From Limonium bicolor (Eukaryota; Streptophyta; Magnoliopsida; Caryophyllales; Plumbaginaceae): 64,000 bases of DNA. This document shows, piece after piece, positions 36,619 to 48,300 of the stretch. A program made the position numbers and the translations under genes. The stretch covers positions 144,153,296 to 144,217,295 of the forward strand of contig CM041776.1 in assembly GCA_023374045.1 (NCBI GenBank), written 5' to 3'. The notes below the pieces were generated by a model. That model made no database searches, was not told the origin of the DNA, and saw only the letters and a program-made list of their open reading frames with translations. The first letter of the stretch is position 1. Every line of letters starts with the position of its first letter.

Positions 36619-36626
36619 TATTTATA
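36619..36626 (-). promoter_or_regulatory. TATA box of LTR D
   Basis: Minus-strand TATAAATA followed by GGGATG, about 175 bases before the LTR end. It is the probable promoter for the gag-pol transcript. Confidence 0.7.
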
Positions 36627-36760
36627 GTATTTTGGGCCTTGGTTCCATGGTGCCAGCCTGTATTTTACATGTATAAGTACAGTTTTACCCTCTCTTAGTA
36701 TCTTTGGCTGACCACAGGCGGTCGGTCGTACTGTATTTTGCCTTGTCTAAGTCCTATTTT

Positions 36761-36868
36761 CATCCGGCTGGAGACGGCCGGATGCCCTATGTGCTTCTAC
36801 TTCCATCCGGCTGAAGCGGCCGGATGCTTTATGCAACTTTATTCTCATCCGGCTAGGCCGGCCGGATG
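36761..36868. repeat. Three CCGGA palindromes in LTR D
   Basis: CATCCGGCTG...CGGCCGGATG stems at 36761, 36804 and 36846, spaced 43 and 42 bases, each with a different loop. They lie in the U3 part, upstream of the TATA box. Confidence 0.85.
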
Positions 36869-37031
36869 CTCTCCGTGTCTTGTTTTGACTTGGCATCATT
36901 TCTTCCCTTCTCAATCACAATCTGTATCGCTCATGCCGTGTTTTGCGTTTACCCGGACATGTAGTATACCAGCAGAGTGGTTGTTCGTCTGTGGTGGAGC
37001 ACGATTTATGCCTCTTTTGTTCCAGCCCACA

Positions 37032-37745
37032 TATATATATATATCATCCCAGAAATACTGCATAATTCCATATTTCTTGGATTTTTATGCAAACTTTTCA
37101 TGGAAACAACATTATAATTAAACAATATGCTATAAGTTGATTGGGGACATACATACAGCATAAAAGGGTGGTTTTGTTCATTCACTTCGTCATTTTTGAT
37201 GACATTATACAGCATAAAGGGGTGGTCTTATATGGATACTACATTATCCTTCAATAATATACTACCACATAAATAGTTATAACCAAAACAGTTACAAATA
37301 CGCGGAGACAATAGTCTCAAGTTAAAACCTAGAAATGTATCGGGTGTCTACACTTCAAAAGGGATAACTCTCGTCTTCAGAGGCTTAAGCGTTATCCACC
37401 TAACTGTTCTCGACAAAATGTAAACAATTTGCTTTAAAGAAGAATGCTCTAACGCTTCTATTAACCAACAATCTCAAAATTTCTTCCAATACAAGCTAGA
37501 GAAAGAAATTTCCCCTCGAACAAACCCCGCGAAGAGCTGAACTGATCAACATAATTGTCATTTGCTATATCATATCTTACAGCATCCATACATCCAATGT
37601 AAACGTCTCCACCTCCTATAACAGGCCTAACAACCCATACACATTTCATCCTCTCCCCCCAATCCACTCTGGGACAGAGATCTCTGGAGCAGAATCCACC
37701 AAAATTTAATAAAAACAATGTGACAGGTGGAATGACTATTTCCTG
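37032..37745. other. 3' flank of the kinase gene
   Basis: Unassigned sequence that must hold the 3' untranslated region of the kinase gene. A short AT dinucleotide run lies at 37031-37043. 'cagcataaaagggtggt' near 37156 is repeated as 'cagcataaaggggtggt' near 37209, a 53-base-spaced duplication. I see no other gene. Confidence 0.5.
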
Positions 37746-40700
37746 TCACCTTGGACCAGATAGCTCCATAGCTTCAACCACCAGCGACGACTCTTCAATG
37801 TAATCCGAGTATCTTTGAGGTGGGTATTCAAAGGACCGATTTTGCTTTGGTGTTTCAGTTTTCTGCGAAGCTTCCCATTTCTCAGCTAACCCGTCGCCTT
37901 CCAGCATCCTTAATACCTCTGACATTTTTGGTCGATAGGATGGGTTGAATTGTGTGCTTAGTAAAGCCACTTGAACCATCTCTTCTAGCTCTATCCTATC
38001 ATAGTTTCCCTTCAGATCTTTATCTACCAATTCAACCAGCTTCCCTTCTTGATGTAACTTCTTAACCTACCGCGCAGCAAAAGACAGAATACCAGCATTA
38101 GAAATCAAACTAAATGCAAAACAAATCTAGTTCGGTTGGTAGTTCAGAGAAGAGAGTTTTACCCAATCAAGCATTACACCCTTTTGGTTCGATGCTCGAC
38201 CAAAGTCCAAAGCCTTTTCACCTGTGATAAGCTCAAGAAGCAAAATCCCAAACCCGAAAACATCGGTCTTCTCAGAAGATTGACCTGTTGAGAGATACTC
38301 TGGAGCAATGTGACCGACTGTTCCTCTAACAGCAGTGGTCACATGAGAATCCCGGTGATCCAAAAGCTTTGCTAGTCCAAAATCACCTACGACTGCCTCG
38401 AAATCCTCATCAAGCAATATGTTAGCTGCCTTCACATCACGATGGATGATTTTCGGATCACACTGTTCGTGTAAGTAGACCAAACCCCTTGCCGTTCCTA
38501 AAGCAATTTTCTTCCTCCTAGACCAGTCCAGAACCGGCCAACCATTGATGTAATCTGTGGACAGTTTGCAACAAGTTAAATTAACCTCTAATTTTACCCA
38601 CATAAGAATAAGCCAGAGGTAGGTTAACTAGTAATAGATTATTGGGTTATGAAAATTTTTCAAACCTTTAAGCTGAGAAGCCACGCTTCCATTGGGCATG
38701 TATGGGTAAACAAGAAGCCTTTCATTTTCAGTTATGCAGAACCCACATAGACGAAGGAGGTTTCGGTGAATGGCCAGGCTTATAGTTTCAACTTCTGTTT
38801 GGAATTGAATTTCACCGGCTCCTATGTTAAAGTCAGTTAGCCTCTTCACTGCCACGAGTGTTCCATCGTTCAAGCAACCTTTGTAGACTATGCCAAATCC
38901 ACCTCTTCCTAGTATGTTCTTAGCATTGAAATGGTCAGTTGCAGCCCTGATCTCTTTAAAGCTGTACCGTTTCAAATGCCCGAGGCACACTTCAGGGTCA
39001 TATTGCTCTGCTAAACACAATCTAGTCAGCTTAATATCTAGTTCTACTAGTAAGTAAAGCCCTCATCAATAACGTCTAAAAGAGAATAAGAGAAAAAGAA
39101 CAAAAGCCACACATGATTCTAACTGAAGTAACCGTGAACGCATGGAGGAAAAATTATATCCATATTGTGGCAGTTAACTGACCATTAACATCGAAGAACA
39201 CCTGCAAACTACGCCTGTGACACCACCACAGGCTAAGGCCCACAGCAACAACAGCCAAGACAGCAACGCCAAAGCTAGCACCAATGGCAATAGCCACTCG
39301 ATGGCTTTTCATACCAGAGTTAGATTGAGCTGAGAAACAGCCAAAAAAGGTGAGAAGAGACGCAAGCATGAATAGGCCAAAGCCTCAAACTAAACTACCA
39401 GAAATTCAAGCAGAGATATAGCCAAAGTTAGCAAGAGATGATTAACAATACCTTTAAGCGCATCAGGTGGAAAAGTGAAGGGCTGAGGAGAGACCAGAGA
39501 GCATTTTTTGCCAGAACTTTCACCGCAAATCAACCGGTTGCCAATAATTCTAGAGAATGGAGAGAAATTAGTGAAATTTAAGCAGCACGAGGAACTACAC
39601 CACTTGATGTTAAAACATTTTCAAAAAAAAAAAAGGAGAAAAAAGATTACTCACTTGAAAGTTCTAGCTGAGATCTTAGGCAGGGAGCCACTTAGATTGT
39701 TGAATGACAGATCCCTGTAGATAGTAGTCATTGCAGTAAGTTTTATCCCAATCAATTTGCATCGCAGAGAAGAGCAATACTCAAACGGTCATGTGAAGAT
39801 GAAGAAACTTACACAACAGTAAGACCCTGAATCTGAGAAAGAGAATCAGGGCATGTTCCGGAGAGGCTATTGTTGTTTAGACGCCTGAACCATTTACATA
39901 CAGCAAAATATTACCACTAACTATGAGTTGTATTAAATGGGAAAATATTGAACCTCTTTAACAAGCACCTCCTCGCTTATAACAACATATTTGCATCAAA
40001 CTTACAGATAGTTTAGGTTCTTCAAGCTTCCAAGAGAGTTGGGTATATCACCATCAAATAAGTTGTTCGAGAGATCCAACGTCTGGAGCTTTTCCAATTT
40101 CCCAATCTCAGCAGGAATAGGTCCCGAAATGGCATTGTTTTGAAGCAAGCTGCCAAAGAGCATAGGAGAGTTCAAAGCAACGACAGACAATTTCTAATCA
40201 TCAGACATAAGCGGTACGCTGATCAAGTGGAAAATTAACTCAGAGATTTCAATAGAACTTACACTGACTGCAAGCTGGAGAGGTTCCCAATTGCAGGAGA
40301 TAACTTCCCAGATAAATTCTGGCTTGGTGAGCCCCTGATTAAAAGGATATCACCCACTAAGTACGCTAGCAGAAATGAAAAGCTTACCAACTTGAAAATT
40401 TCTTGCCAAAGCTAGAAGACAATGAGGAAAACATAAAAGTCACTCACAGAACAGTCACAGAACCATCCGAGTTGCAAGTAATCATCCTCCAGCTACAGGG
40501 ATCGACCGAATTAGAATCCCAAGTCTCCAAGACTTTGAACGGATCTGTCAGCAGACTCTTTATAGCCACCAAAGCTACAACTGTAGAAAACGGAATCACC
40601 ATCAAATACGTTAGTAGCTAAACAAAACAGCAAAGGACTGAAGGGGAGTCCGAGTCCGGATATAAGTAATAAACAAAAACTGAGAGAATGCAGAAAAAAA

Positions 40701-41126
40701 CCAGGAATGGCAGTTCCAGATTATTACCACTTGTTAAAATAGATATAACAACCAATCTCACTCTAATATTTTCTTTAAGCTAATCGTAGATCACAGTATA
40801 ACCTAATGGATTACATTGCGTCCAAGACAAAAAGCAATTCTGCTTCACCTTTTTACAATTGGGGCTAGTACCACTGAGAGCTGAAGACGAAAAAAAACTC
40901 TAGATAAGAAAGGATAAGAGGGAGAAAGGGGAGGTGAGGTGTAGATGCAAAATTCAAAATGAGGAAAAATGAAACCAGGGAGGTGGATTTATGAGGGACT
41001 TCGAAATGAACCTAGAAACTGACCTTCATAGTTAATGCCAGAGGGAGAGAGTTGCAGAGAAGACTCCGTTAATGCCAAAACCACCAACCCTATTCTCCAC
41101 AGAAGAATGATACTTTTCCTTTCCAT
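37746..41126 (-). CDS. NIK3: LRR receptor-like kinase, NIK3/CIK1-type
   Basis: Plasma-membrane LRR-II receptor kinase. The group acts as co-receptors, in NSP/viral defence signalling (NIK) and with CLAVATA-type receptors (CIK). Eleven exons by GT-AG junctions: 41126-41024, 40580-40448, 40334-40263, 40149-40006, 39884-39813, 39714-39655, 39549-39452, 39329-39183, 39007-38666, 38554-38163, 38066-37746. They join in frame to 1884 bases, 627 residues (Arabidopsis NIK3 is about 630). ATG 41126 gives a signal peptide. The LRR N-terminal domain has [10 protein letters not shown] (61-70); four to five LRRs follow on 72-base-type exons to about 195. Transmembrane segment 239-263. Kinase: GRGGFG 310-315, K331, HRD with D430, DFG 448-450, [10 protein letters not shown] 468-477. 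End EAMELSGPR. Residues such as [21 protein letters not shown] and [17 protein letters not shown] favour NIK3 over NIK1/2. Oddity: ALLSTQ where relatives have ALLCTQ. Orthology was judged from memory of the family. Confidence 0.93.
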
Positions 41127-42252
41127 TTTGGCGTTCTGAGCAAATTCACTGCGTTTGGAGATACAATACCCACTTTCTAAAACAACCAAAACCCATAAAA
41201 AGAGAAGTCATTCTTCCTCGCCTGAATTCACTTCCACAGCAAAATTGCCCACATTCTTATTGTCTTGTCATGCCACTCCCGGTTACAAAAGCAAACAGAG
41301 GGCGAGCATATGACTCCCCTTTCTCCTTTGCATTCTTCGCTTCGGATATAATAAATAGTCCTCCGAAACTTTTTCAAGAAGTAACAGAAGCTGGAAAAAT
41401 CCCACCAGATAAGAGTACACCCAGCTGTCGCACAAAGCCCACTGTAATTTTCTAAAGCGGGTGGTGGGTTCAAAAGCTTATTCAAACCCAGCGTCCGTGC
41501 CTATCCGATGTGATAGGAAGCAACAAACAGAAGCGTATGACCGAGAAGACAATAACACTCACTCTCAGTCGCTCACTGTCTCCTCTTTTCTGAAATCCTG
41601 AAATTCTGAGATCCTTGAGATCTGAGAAATGCGAGCGGGGTTTCCTCTCCTCTGGGTGTTTAGCTCTATCCAGAAATCCTTATTTAAGTATCTAATTTTT
41701 ACAAATCCCCACAAAATTCCGTATGATTTCCGTAAAAATTTGGTAAATTTTTATTTATCTCCTCTCGCTTCAATATACAGTAAACCCCCTGGAGCCCTAT
41801 GCTATTATCTTTCTTCACCCTCTGAAGACAAATACTCTATTTCACTTGCTTCCCCTCCAGTCATTCAACAAAAACACACCAAACACGCGAGGGCCAAAAG
41901 CATGATGCCAAGAATAGTACACAGAGGAGGCCACCACCCCCACTGCCACTGCCAGTAGGTGGAAGTGTTTTTTTTTTCTTTCTTAACAGAAACCAGTGGT
42001 TGGAATGGAAGTTAATTATGAAATGGCACCACAAACTGAGAAAGCTACTTTCATAATTTCCCCCTATTTCCTGTCCAACGAACACCCATGAAGGGAGCAC
42101 AAATGCAGGGAGGGGGGGGGAGATGAGCAAAGTTAATAAAAATAGAAAAATTACATCCGGTTTACCATAATTTCATAGTTGTGATTGAGAAATTAAATTC
42201 CTAATCCATGAGATACTTACCATTTTACATCTGTCAACCATCTTCCCACTAG
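41127..42252 (-). promoter_or_regulatory. Upstream region of the kinase gene
   Basis: Presumed 5' untranslated region and promoter. Purine-rich GA tracts on the minus strand occur at about 41540-41595. A weak TATA-like TTAAATAAG lies near 41681-41690 and another, GATAAATAAA, near 41747-41757. No start site can be fixed. The small frames here have no domains. A run of C/A/G triplet-like 'ccaccacccccactgcc' lies at about 41931-41950. Confidence 0.4.
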
Positions 42253-42777
42253 AGCTGATCAAATAGGCGGGCGGGTCGGGTTCGGGACGGACCTCAAAAG
42301 AATTTGGCCTGTTTCTAATGTACAGGCAGATTTTTTATTTTTCGGACCGGGTCAAGTCAGGCCCGGTTTTTTTCCTGGCTCTGCCGCTACCCGCCCGGTT
42401 TTTTTCATTTTTTATAAATAATTAATAAAATTTGAATAAATAATAAAGTTCCAAATAAAAAGTTTATATAAATAACAAAATTCAACATAAAATATTAAAT
42501 AATTAATAAATTCTAAATAAAAACTTATATTTATTATATAAAAATTACATTAAACATATATATTATATTATATGTATATTTTCAAATAGTAGTATATTTT
42601 AAAATCAGACCGGGTCGGGCTTTGTTTCGGGCCCAAAATTTTGTCGGAGCCTGGCCCAGTTTTTATTTTGGGCCTAGTTTTTTTGTTCAAGCCCGCCCGA
42701 ATTTTTTTTCAAGCTCGGCTTTTCGGGTTATTCCTGGGCCGGGTCGGGTCACCGGGCCGAGTTGGGTTTGATCAGTT
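42253..42777. mobile_element. Foldback-type repeat with imperfect inverted ends
   Basis: Left end 'agctgatcaaata' and right end 'tttgatcagttg' are inverted copies. Both are followed inward by GGGCGGGTCGGG / CCCGACCCGG-type GC-rich sequence that could pair over about 100 bases, around a very AT-rich core (about 42400-42600). No protein is encoded. It fits a small non-autonomous DNA transposon or foldback element; no target duplication could be assigned. Confidence 0.55.
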
Positions 42778-43039
42778 GTACTTCGCTCATTCTTCCCACA
42801 TCCGGTAGTTACATCCACGTGCCGTCTTTTCGTTAGCTCCCTCATTAGTGACATGTCAATCGGTTAAGTTATACTCCCCCAATTCACTTAGACCCGGTTT
42901 TGACCTTTCTAATCCTGATAGGTCTTGACCTTCTCACATCACTCTCATTGGACTCTACTCTTCGCTCTCACCTCACTCTCGATTCTACTCTAATTTCTTA
43001 CACAGCTCTTCACTTGCTAATCTGGAGTTGCATGGTTTT
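42778..43039. other. Unassigned sequence before the gap
   Basis: 262 bases without a recognisable gene or repeat. It contains a short near-tandem 'ctctcattggactctactcttcgctctcac'-like pattern (about 42940-42990). Confidence 0.4.
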
Positions 43040-43539
43040 NNNNNNNNNNNNNNNNNNNNNNNNNNNNNNNNNNNNNNNNNNNNNNNNNNNNNNNNNNNNN
43101 NNNNNNNNNNNNNNNNNNNNNNNNNNNNNNNNNNNNNNNNNNNNNNNNNNNNNNNNNNNNNNNNNNNNNNNNNNNNNNNNNNNNNNNNNNNNNNNNNNNN
43201 NNNNNNNNNNNNNNNNNNNNNNNNNNNNNNNNNNNNNNNNNNNNNNNNNNNNNNNNNNNNNNNNNNNNNNNNNNNNNNNNNNNNNNNNNNNNNNNNNNNN
43301 NNNNNNNNNNNNNNNNNNNNNNNNNNNNNNNNNNNNNNNNNNNNNNNNNNNNNNNNNNNNNNNNNNNNNNNNNNNNNNNNNNNNNNNNNNNNNNNNNNNN
43401 NNNNNNNNNNNNNNNNNNNNNNNNNNNNNNNNNNNNNNNNNNNNNNNNNNNNNNNNNNNNNNNNNNNNNNNNNNNNNNNNNNNNNNNNNNNNNNNNNNNN
43501 NNNNNNNNNNNNNNNNNNNNNNNNNNNNNNNNNNNNNNN
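43040..43539. other. Assembly gap (500 N)
   Basis: Exactly 500 N, so probably a placeholder of unknown true size. Any reading frame crossing it is meaningless. It falls inside or at the edge of LTR E. Confidence 0.99.
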
Positions 43540-45099
43540 TATAGTGAAAATGGGGTAGAAATGAAGGGGGTGTCGGTGTGAATTGGTAAATATTTTATTT
43601 AACCAATTCACACCCATCGACAGGCTCTGTATGCTGTCAAACAGATATGTCCGGACCACCGTCCGAACCAGGGTGGTCCGGACCATGTCGATTTCCCCTT
43701 TATCTGGCGCGCTGGATGTTGGTCCGGACCAGGTGATCCGGACACTGGTCCGGACCATGTCGATTTTGTACGGTTTCTGCGCTGGAAAGTATTAGTCGGA
43801 CCAGTTGATCCGGACACTGTCCGGACCAAAATTCATTGCCTCTAGAATATTTCGTTTTAGCTCCGATTTGATCCCCGTTTGTTGCGTTGGAATCCTCATG
43901 AGTAATCTACTTAATTTCATGGATTTCCTACTTGAACATATAAAATGCATTAGTTTATATCAAAACATAATCTTAGGAAAAACGCATAAAGTGGGAAACA
44001 TGTGCTTTAGATATTGCAATTTCATAAGGTATTTAAACCCTAAAAGTCTATATGTTTTGCACTTATCAGTGGTCCTTGGAAGTTGATTGATGCCCACGGT
44101 CATGGAGAAGGAAGAAGAGAGGGTTTTGTAGTTAGAGCTCTCGGCTGGAGGAAGGTAAATGAAGAAAGAGAAATCAACTTTGACTTATAAGGTAAAGTAA
44201 TGTCATAAAGAGAATAGTATAAGACGATCATAGGATAGGTAGATATTTTAGTTGGATATTTCTTCAGCATGAGGAAAGACCTTAAGGCTGCCGTAAAGGC
44301 TGCCAAGTGGAAAAAAATGAGCTTGAATATATTATGTAATAAAGTGGTATTAATGTTACTTTAGGAAAAGGTTACTTATGAGTCTTATGTATATATATGT
44401 GGCCGCTTAATAGATGAGAGTAATTCCTTAAGTTGGAGGCAATGGGTGGTCAAGGTCAATGGTTGATAGTTTGACCATTGACTAGATTAGGTAATTAGGT
44501 GTTATTTGGTTACTATTCACAAATCAATGCACATATTTCTATTTTTTGAGAAACTTTGATTTATACATTCTAATGTGATACATTATGTCACATTAGTATA
44601 AATTAGGGTAATCAAGTCCCTGAAGTCCATCGAAAACCAATTTAGAAGACAATTTCTCAAAAATGTGCTTTAAGGAGTTCTAAAGCACATTTTTGTTAAA
44701 GCTTGTTTTAGAGGTTGAGTTTCTTTGGTAATGGTTTTATTATATCCATTACATGATTATTAACTTAGACATTCAATTTGGACTTTAATGGAGGTCACAA
44801 GACCTTTAAGGTTTCTTAGAGCACATTTTTGCCCTAATGACTTTTAAGCATGTTAATGCTTGTTCTTTATGTTGGAGTATTTTCCAATAATTTTATTACT
44901 TTAATTTATGGGTAATATGCTTAGGAATTAATTTTGGGTCCTAAAAGTTCATTTGGGCATATTTTCCCTAATGGTCAGAAGGTGCACTATTAGCTTTATG
45001 TTTGACCATTGTTGTTTTTAAATTGGTTTTAGGCATGTTTAGGCCTTAATTTAATTGATTAAATGTTTAATAAATGTTTAATTAGTTAGGGGTATTTCA
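43540..45099 (-). mobile_element. Element E, 3' LTR (partial, large-LTR family)
   Basis: On the minus strand it begins TGAAATACCCC at 45099, right after a polypurine tract, and runs into the gap at 43539. It shares with the other LTRs the AT-rich start with paired 'atgtgctttaagg' phrases and a hairpin array, but much of it is diverged. The end of the LTR is not visible. Confidence 0.75.
43649..43828. repeat. Hairpin array in LTR E
   Basis: Units start at about 43649, 43721 and 43795 (spacing 72 and 74) and consist of GGTCCGGACC or GTCCGGACCA with inverted partners, joined by TGTCGATTT. The palindromic word differs from those in A, the solo LTR and G. Confidence 0.85.
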
Positions 45100-45394
45100 G
45101 TCTACCCCCCTTAAAAAGACTTCCTCCCGAAGTCGTCTTTTCTCAAATAGGTATATAATATATCTACCCATGATTCCCATAATGTACATCTATGTGATGT
45201 AACATTCACGTATAATGTGTTGTGCTCATATTGCACATAGCCCTCAAGTGTGGCGTTAATTCAAATATATGGATATAGGTGATCCATCAGCATCATCATT
45301 TCCTATTATTAGTCTAACCATCCTGACAACCTCCCCGAGGTGTCCATAACATTCCACATCCCACATTTCATCATTCTATACTATGATCCATTCA
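45100..45394 (-). mobile_element. Element E, internal region with polypurine tract
   Basis: On the minus strand CTTTTTAAGGGGGGTAGAC (45100-45118) is the polypurine tract directly before LTR E, preceded by a GACTTCGGGAGGAAGTC palindrome like the 'cttcgaggacgaag' of G. The interior is cut at 45399 by insertion of G and continues at 59376. Confidence 0.75.
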
Positions 45395-45399
45395 GTATC
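45395..45399. repeat. Target-site duplication of G, left
   Basis: GTATC next to the LTR start; the same five bases follow the right LTR at 59371-59375. Five bases is the usual duplication of Ty3-type integrases. Confidence 0.9.
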
Positions 45400-48300
45400 T
45401 GAAATACCCCAAACCTTGATATGTGGTTTAAATATCAAATTATGGTATGTAAAGGCTAAAAAGTGCCTTAGAAACATCAGTGAACAATTTAAACCATAAG
45501 AAATGCAAATAAAGCATTAAGACACAGTTGAGCAAAAACATGCTCTAAGCTATGAGTGAACTTGGTTAGGACCCAAAGAGCCTACCAAGACTTGATAACA
45601 TTTAATTATGATTTAATAAGGCTAAATAAGTCCTAAGAAACTTTGGTAGACAATGAAACCAAACAAACACAAGGTAATACCTTAAAGTCAATGAGCAAAA
45701 ATGTGCTCTAAGCTTGGGATAAATGTGTATAAGACCTAATGGTCATACCTATACCTTATTTATATGTTAATGAACATATTAAATCAATTACTAAAGAAAA
45801 CCAAGCTTGAAAACAAGTTAAAACACAAAATGTGCTTTAAGGAGTCTTAAAGCACGTTTTTGAAAAATTGTCTTGTAAATGAGTTTTGAATGGCTAAATG
45901 TCCATCATTACTCTTTAATTAACATGTGTACTATATAGTATCACATTTGGGTGGCCATATTAGTGGGAAATCAAAAATTTCACTTCTATGTGCCTTAGTT
46001 TGTGAATAGTGATTTTTATAACTAGTTTGTAACATATAATGTTATAAGTAATTAAATTGGTCAACAAAGACTAGTATACCCTTCTATTAAAATGGGGGCC
46101 GGTTTTTCATGGTGTGAGTCACCAATATGTAAAAGCAATCAAATAAGTAAACTTAAGCTTAAAGTAAAGTACTATTTGCTTTATAATTTACAAATATCTT
46201 CAAAAAGCAAAGGTTATCTTCATTCTCTCATTTCTTCCTTCATTTCCCACGGTGGTCTTCTTCTCCCTCCTCTCTCCATCGGTTTCCAACAGCCCACACT
46301 CATTCTTCATCTTCTTTCACTTGTAACTTGTGATTCCCTTGGCCAAATCAAATTCCAAGACCATATTTGTCTTAGTTAGGTCAAGCTCTACACTTCTACC
46401 TTTTCAAATCTTCAAGAGCTCAATTTTGGTGCCATGGAGAATCACCATTGAAGGAGCTTGAGCTCATCTTTTCACATATTCTTGTTCTCCTTTGCTTCAA
46501 GGTAAGGAAACTCAAAGAAAAATCAAGTTTCCTTCATGTTTTGTGTTGTCCGAAAATTCACCTCACCATGGTGTATTTATCTTGCTTGTTTTAGCTTCAT
46601 TTGGATCTTCCAAGGGCTAGGAGGAGTCCTCTCTTGATACTTATTCAAGTTCTCTTCCAATTCCAAGGTAAAACAATTACCTTAATGTGTTAAAACAATA
46701 TGTGTAACTAGGGTTTACAATGAGATGAAGCATAATGCTTGAATACTCATTATGTTGTTTGTATAATGTTTAGAAGTTGACAAACAACCAAACACCCCAC
46801 CGGTTTACAAGGAACCAAGAAAGAATTTGTGAGGAAAAAGAGGTAAACAAACTATCTCAATGTAGTTTAAATGCCTTAGGAAAATGAGCTAGATTTGCTT
46901 GATAAAATACCTAAGGAGCCAATGGCAAGTGACCTAGTAAAGTGTTCTCAAGGAGACTAGTAAAAGAACATATGTTTTGGTGTATGTATTTGCAGGTCAA
47001 AGGCATTATTTATGTGGGAAATTCAGTGTTTAAGGTTATGCAATTTAAGGGCCTAAGAGCCATGTTATTTAAGGGCCTAAGTGCCAAGCAATTTAAGTTA
47101 TGCACTATATTGTGGTGTAGTGCCAAATGTGTGAAGTTTGTGTATACAATGTGTTTGATGGATTTTAGGTGTTTTGAATGAAATAAGGTAAAAACCTAAG
47201 TGTTTGGATGTGAGTATATACTAGAGAAGCTATGGCCAAATTTGGGAATGTGTAAGAAGTTCTAAGTGTTTTAAGTGAGTGTTGGTGAACTAGGAAGTGT
47301 TAAAGGTGAATGAATGTTTACTTGAGAAGAAAACATGTATTAAGGTGATTTAGATTGATGCAAGGATTTAGGTGTTGTCCTTGAAGTTCTAGGAATTCAA
47401 TGTGTGTTTAGTGGATGTGTAAGTCTTGGAGAGTTGTTTAAGGTTTAGGTAAGTTTATTCAAGGAATAAGTGATGTTTTAATGATGTAAAAAGGAGATTT
47501 AGTTAGTAAGAAAGAAGTTGAGAGATGATGATAAGGTGTAGAGGAACACCTTGGTATTTGGTCATTATAGGTGAAATGCCACCTAGAAATCATAAGGAGA
47601 AAACATTGTAAGTGTTAGGAATTTTGTGGAGATATAAGTAAAGGTTTAAGGAATTAGGAAAAATAGTTTTGTGAGTGTTTAAGAATATCTTAAGGTGTGT
47701 TTGAAGTGCCAAATGATGTTAGAACACATTAAGAGGCCTTAGGAGAAGTTTGGTGAAGATTTGACAAAGTTTGGGTAAGTTTAGAGGCGACCGACCCAGG
47801 GGCCGACCCAGTTTGTGGGTCGGTCGAGCCTCTGTAAAATGTTTGGAATGTTCGGTAATGGTCCGACCCAAAAGGGTGGGTCGGACATGGGTCGGTCGGT
47901 CAAGTTACAAAGGTGGAAAAATGTTCGCACATGGACCGACCCAGAATGGTGGGTCGGACGTGGGTCGGACGGGCATGTTTGTAAGGAAGTAAAAGGGGTC
48001 TGTAATGGACCGACCCAGATGTGGGTCGGTCGGTGGGTCGGTCGGACCAAAAATGGTTTAAGGTTATGAAATGATGTGATGATGGGGATTGGTAGGTAAT
48101 GATGTTATAAGGATGTTAAGGACATGTTAGGGAGTTTTAATGACACCTAATGGGTTAAAAGTTGTACTAAAATGTGAGAGTAAAACAAGTTAAAAATGTT
48201 AAGTTATGTAACTAAGTTAACGGGGAAAAATTAAGCATTGACATTAAATGATCAAGCAAACCCCGATGTTAATGAAAACACGTGTGATGTTAACAGTTGT

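Larger units (their letters stand above)
28301..37031 (-). mobile_element. Element D, Tat-like Ty3 retrotransposon, degenerate
   Basis: Minus-strand order: 5' LTR (37031-36448), primer site, gag, protease, RT, RNase H, integrase, tandem array, and an antisense coiled-coil frame at the 3' end. A primer site of the TGGCGCCGTCTGTGGGGA kind, an archaeal-type second RNase H, a repeat array after pol and an antisense accessory frame together indicate the Tat lineage. No 3' LTR was found; the copy is truncated around 28300 where it meets LTR C. Many frameshifts make it inactive. Confidence 0.8.
36448..37031 (-). mobile_element. Element D, 5' LTR (about 0.58 kb)
   Basis: The end TATTTCA at 36448 is fixed by the primer site. 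The start is placed at TGTGGGCTGG (37031), the best TG start that I see; this boundary is less sure. It contains a TATA box and three palindromes. Its outer edge is about 715 bases from the stop codon of the receptor kinase gene, on the same strand. Confidence 0.65.

Noticed and set aside
42900..43758. Long frames across 43040-43539
   Set aside because: They run through unknown bases of an assembly gap.
46092..46379. 95-codon frame present identically in both LTRs of G (also 55511-55798)
   Set aside because: Identity only reflects that the LTRs are young copies. No domain or convincing composition is seen, and it is not kept in LTR A or the solo LTR.
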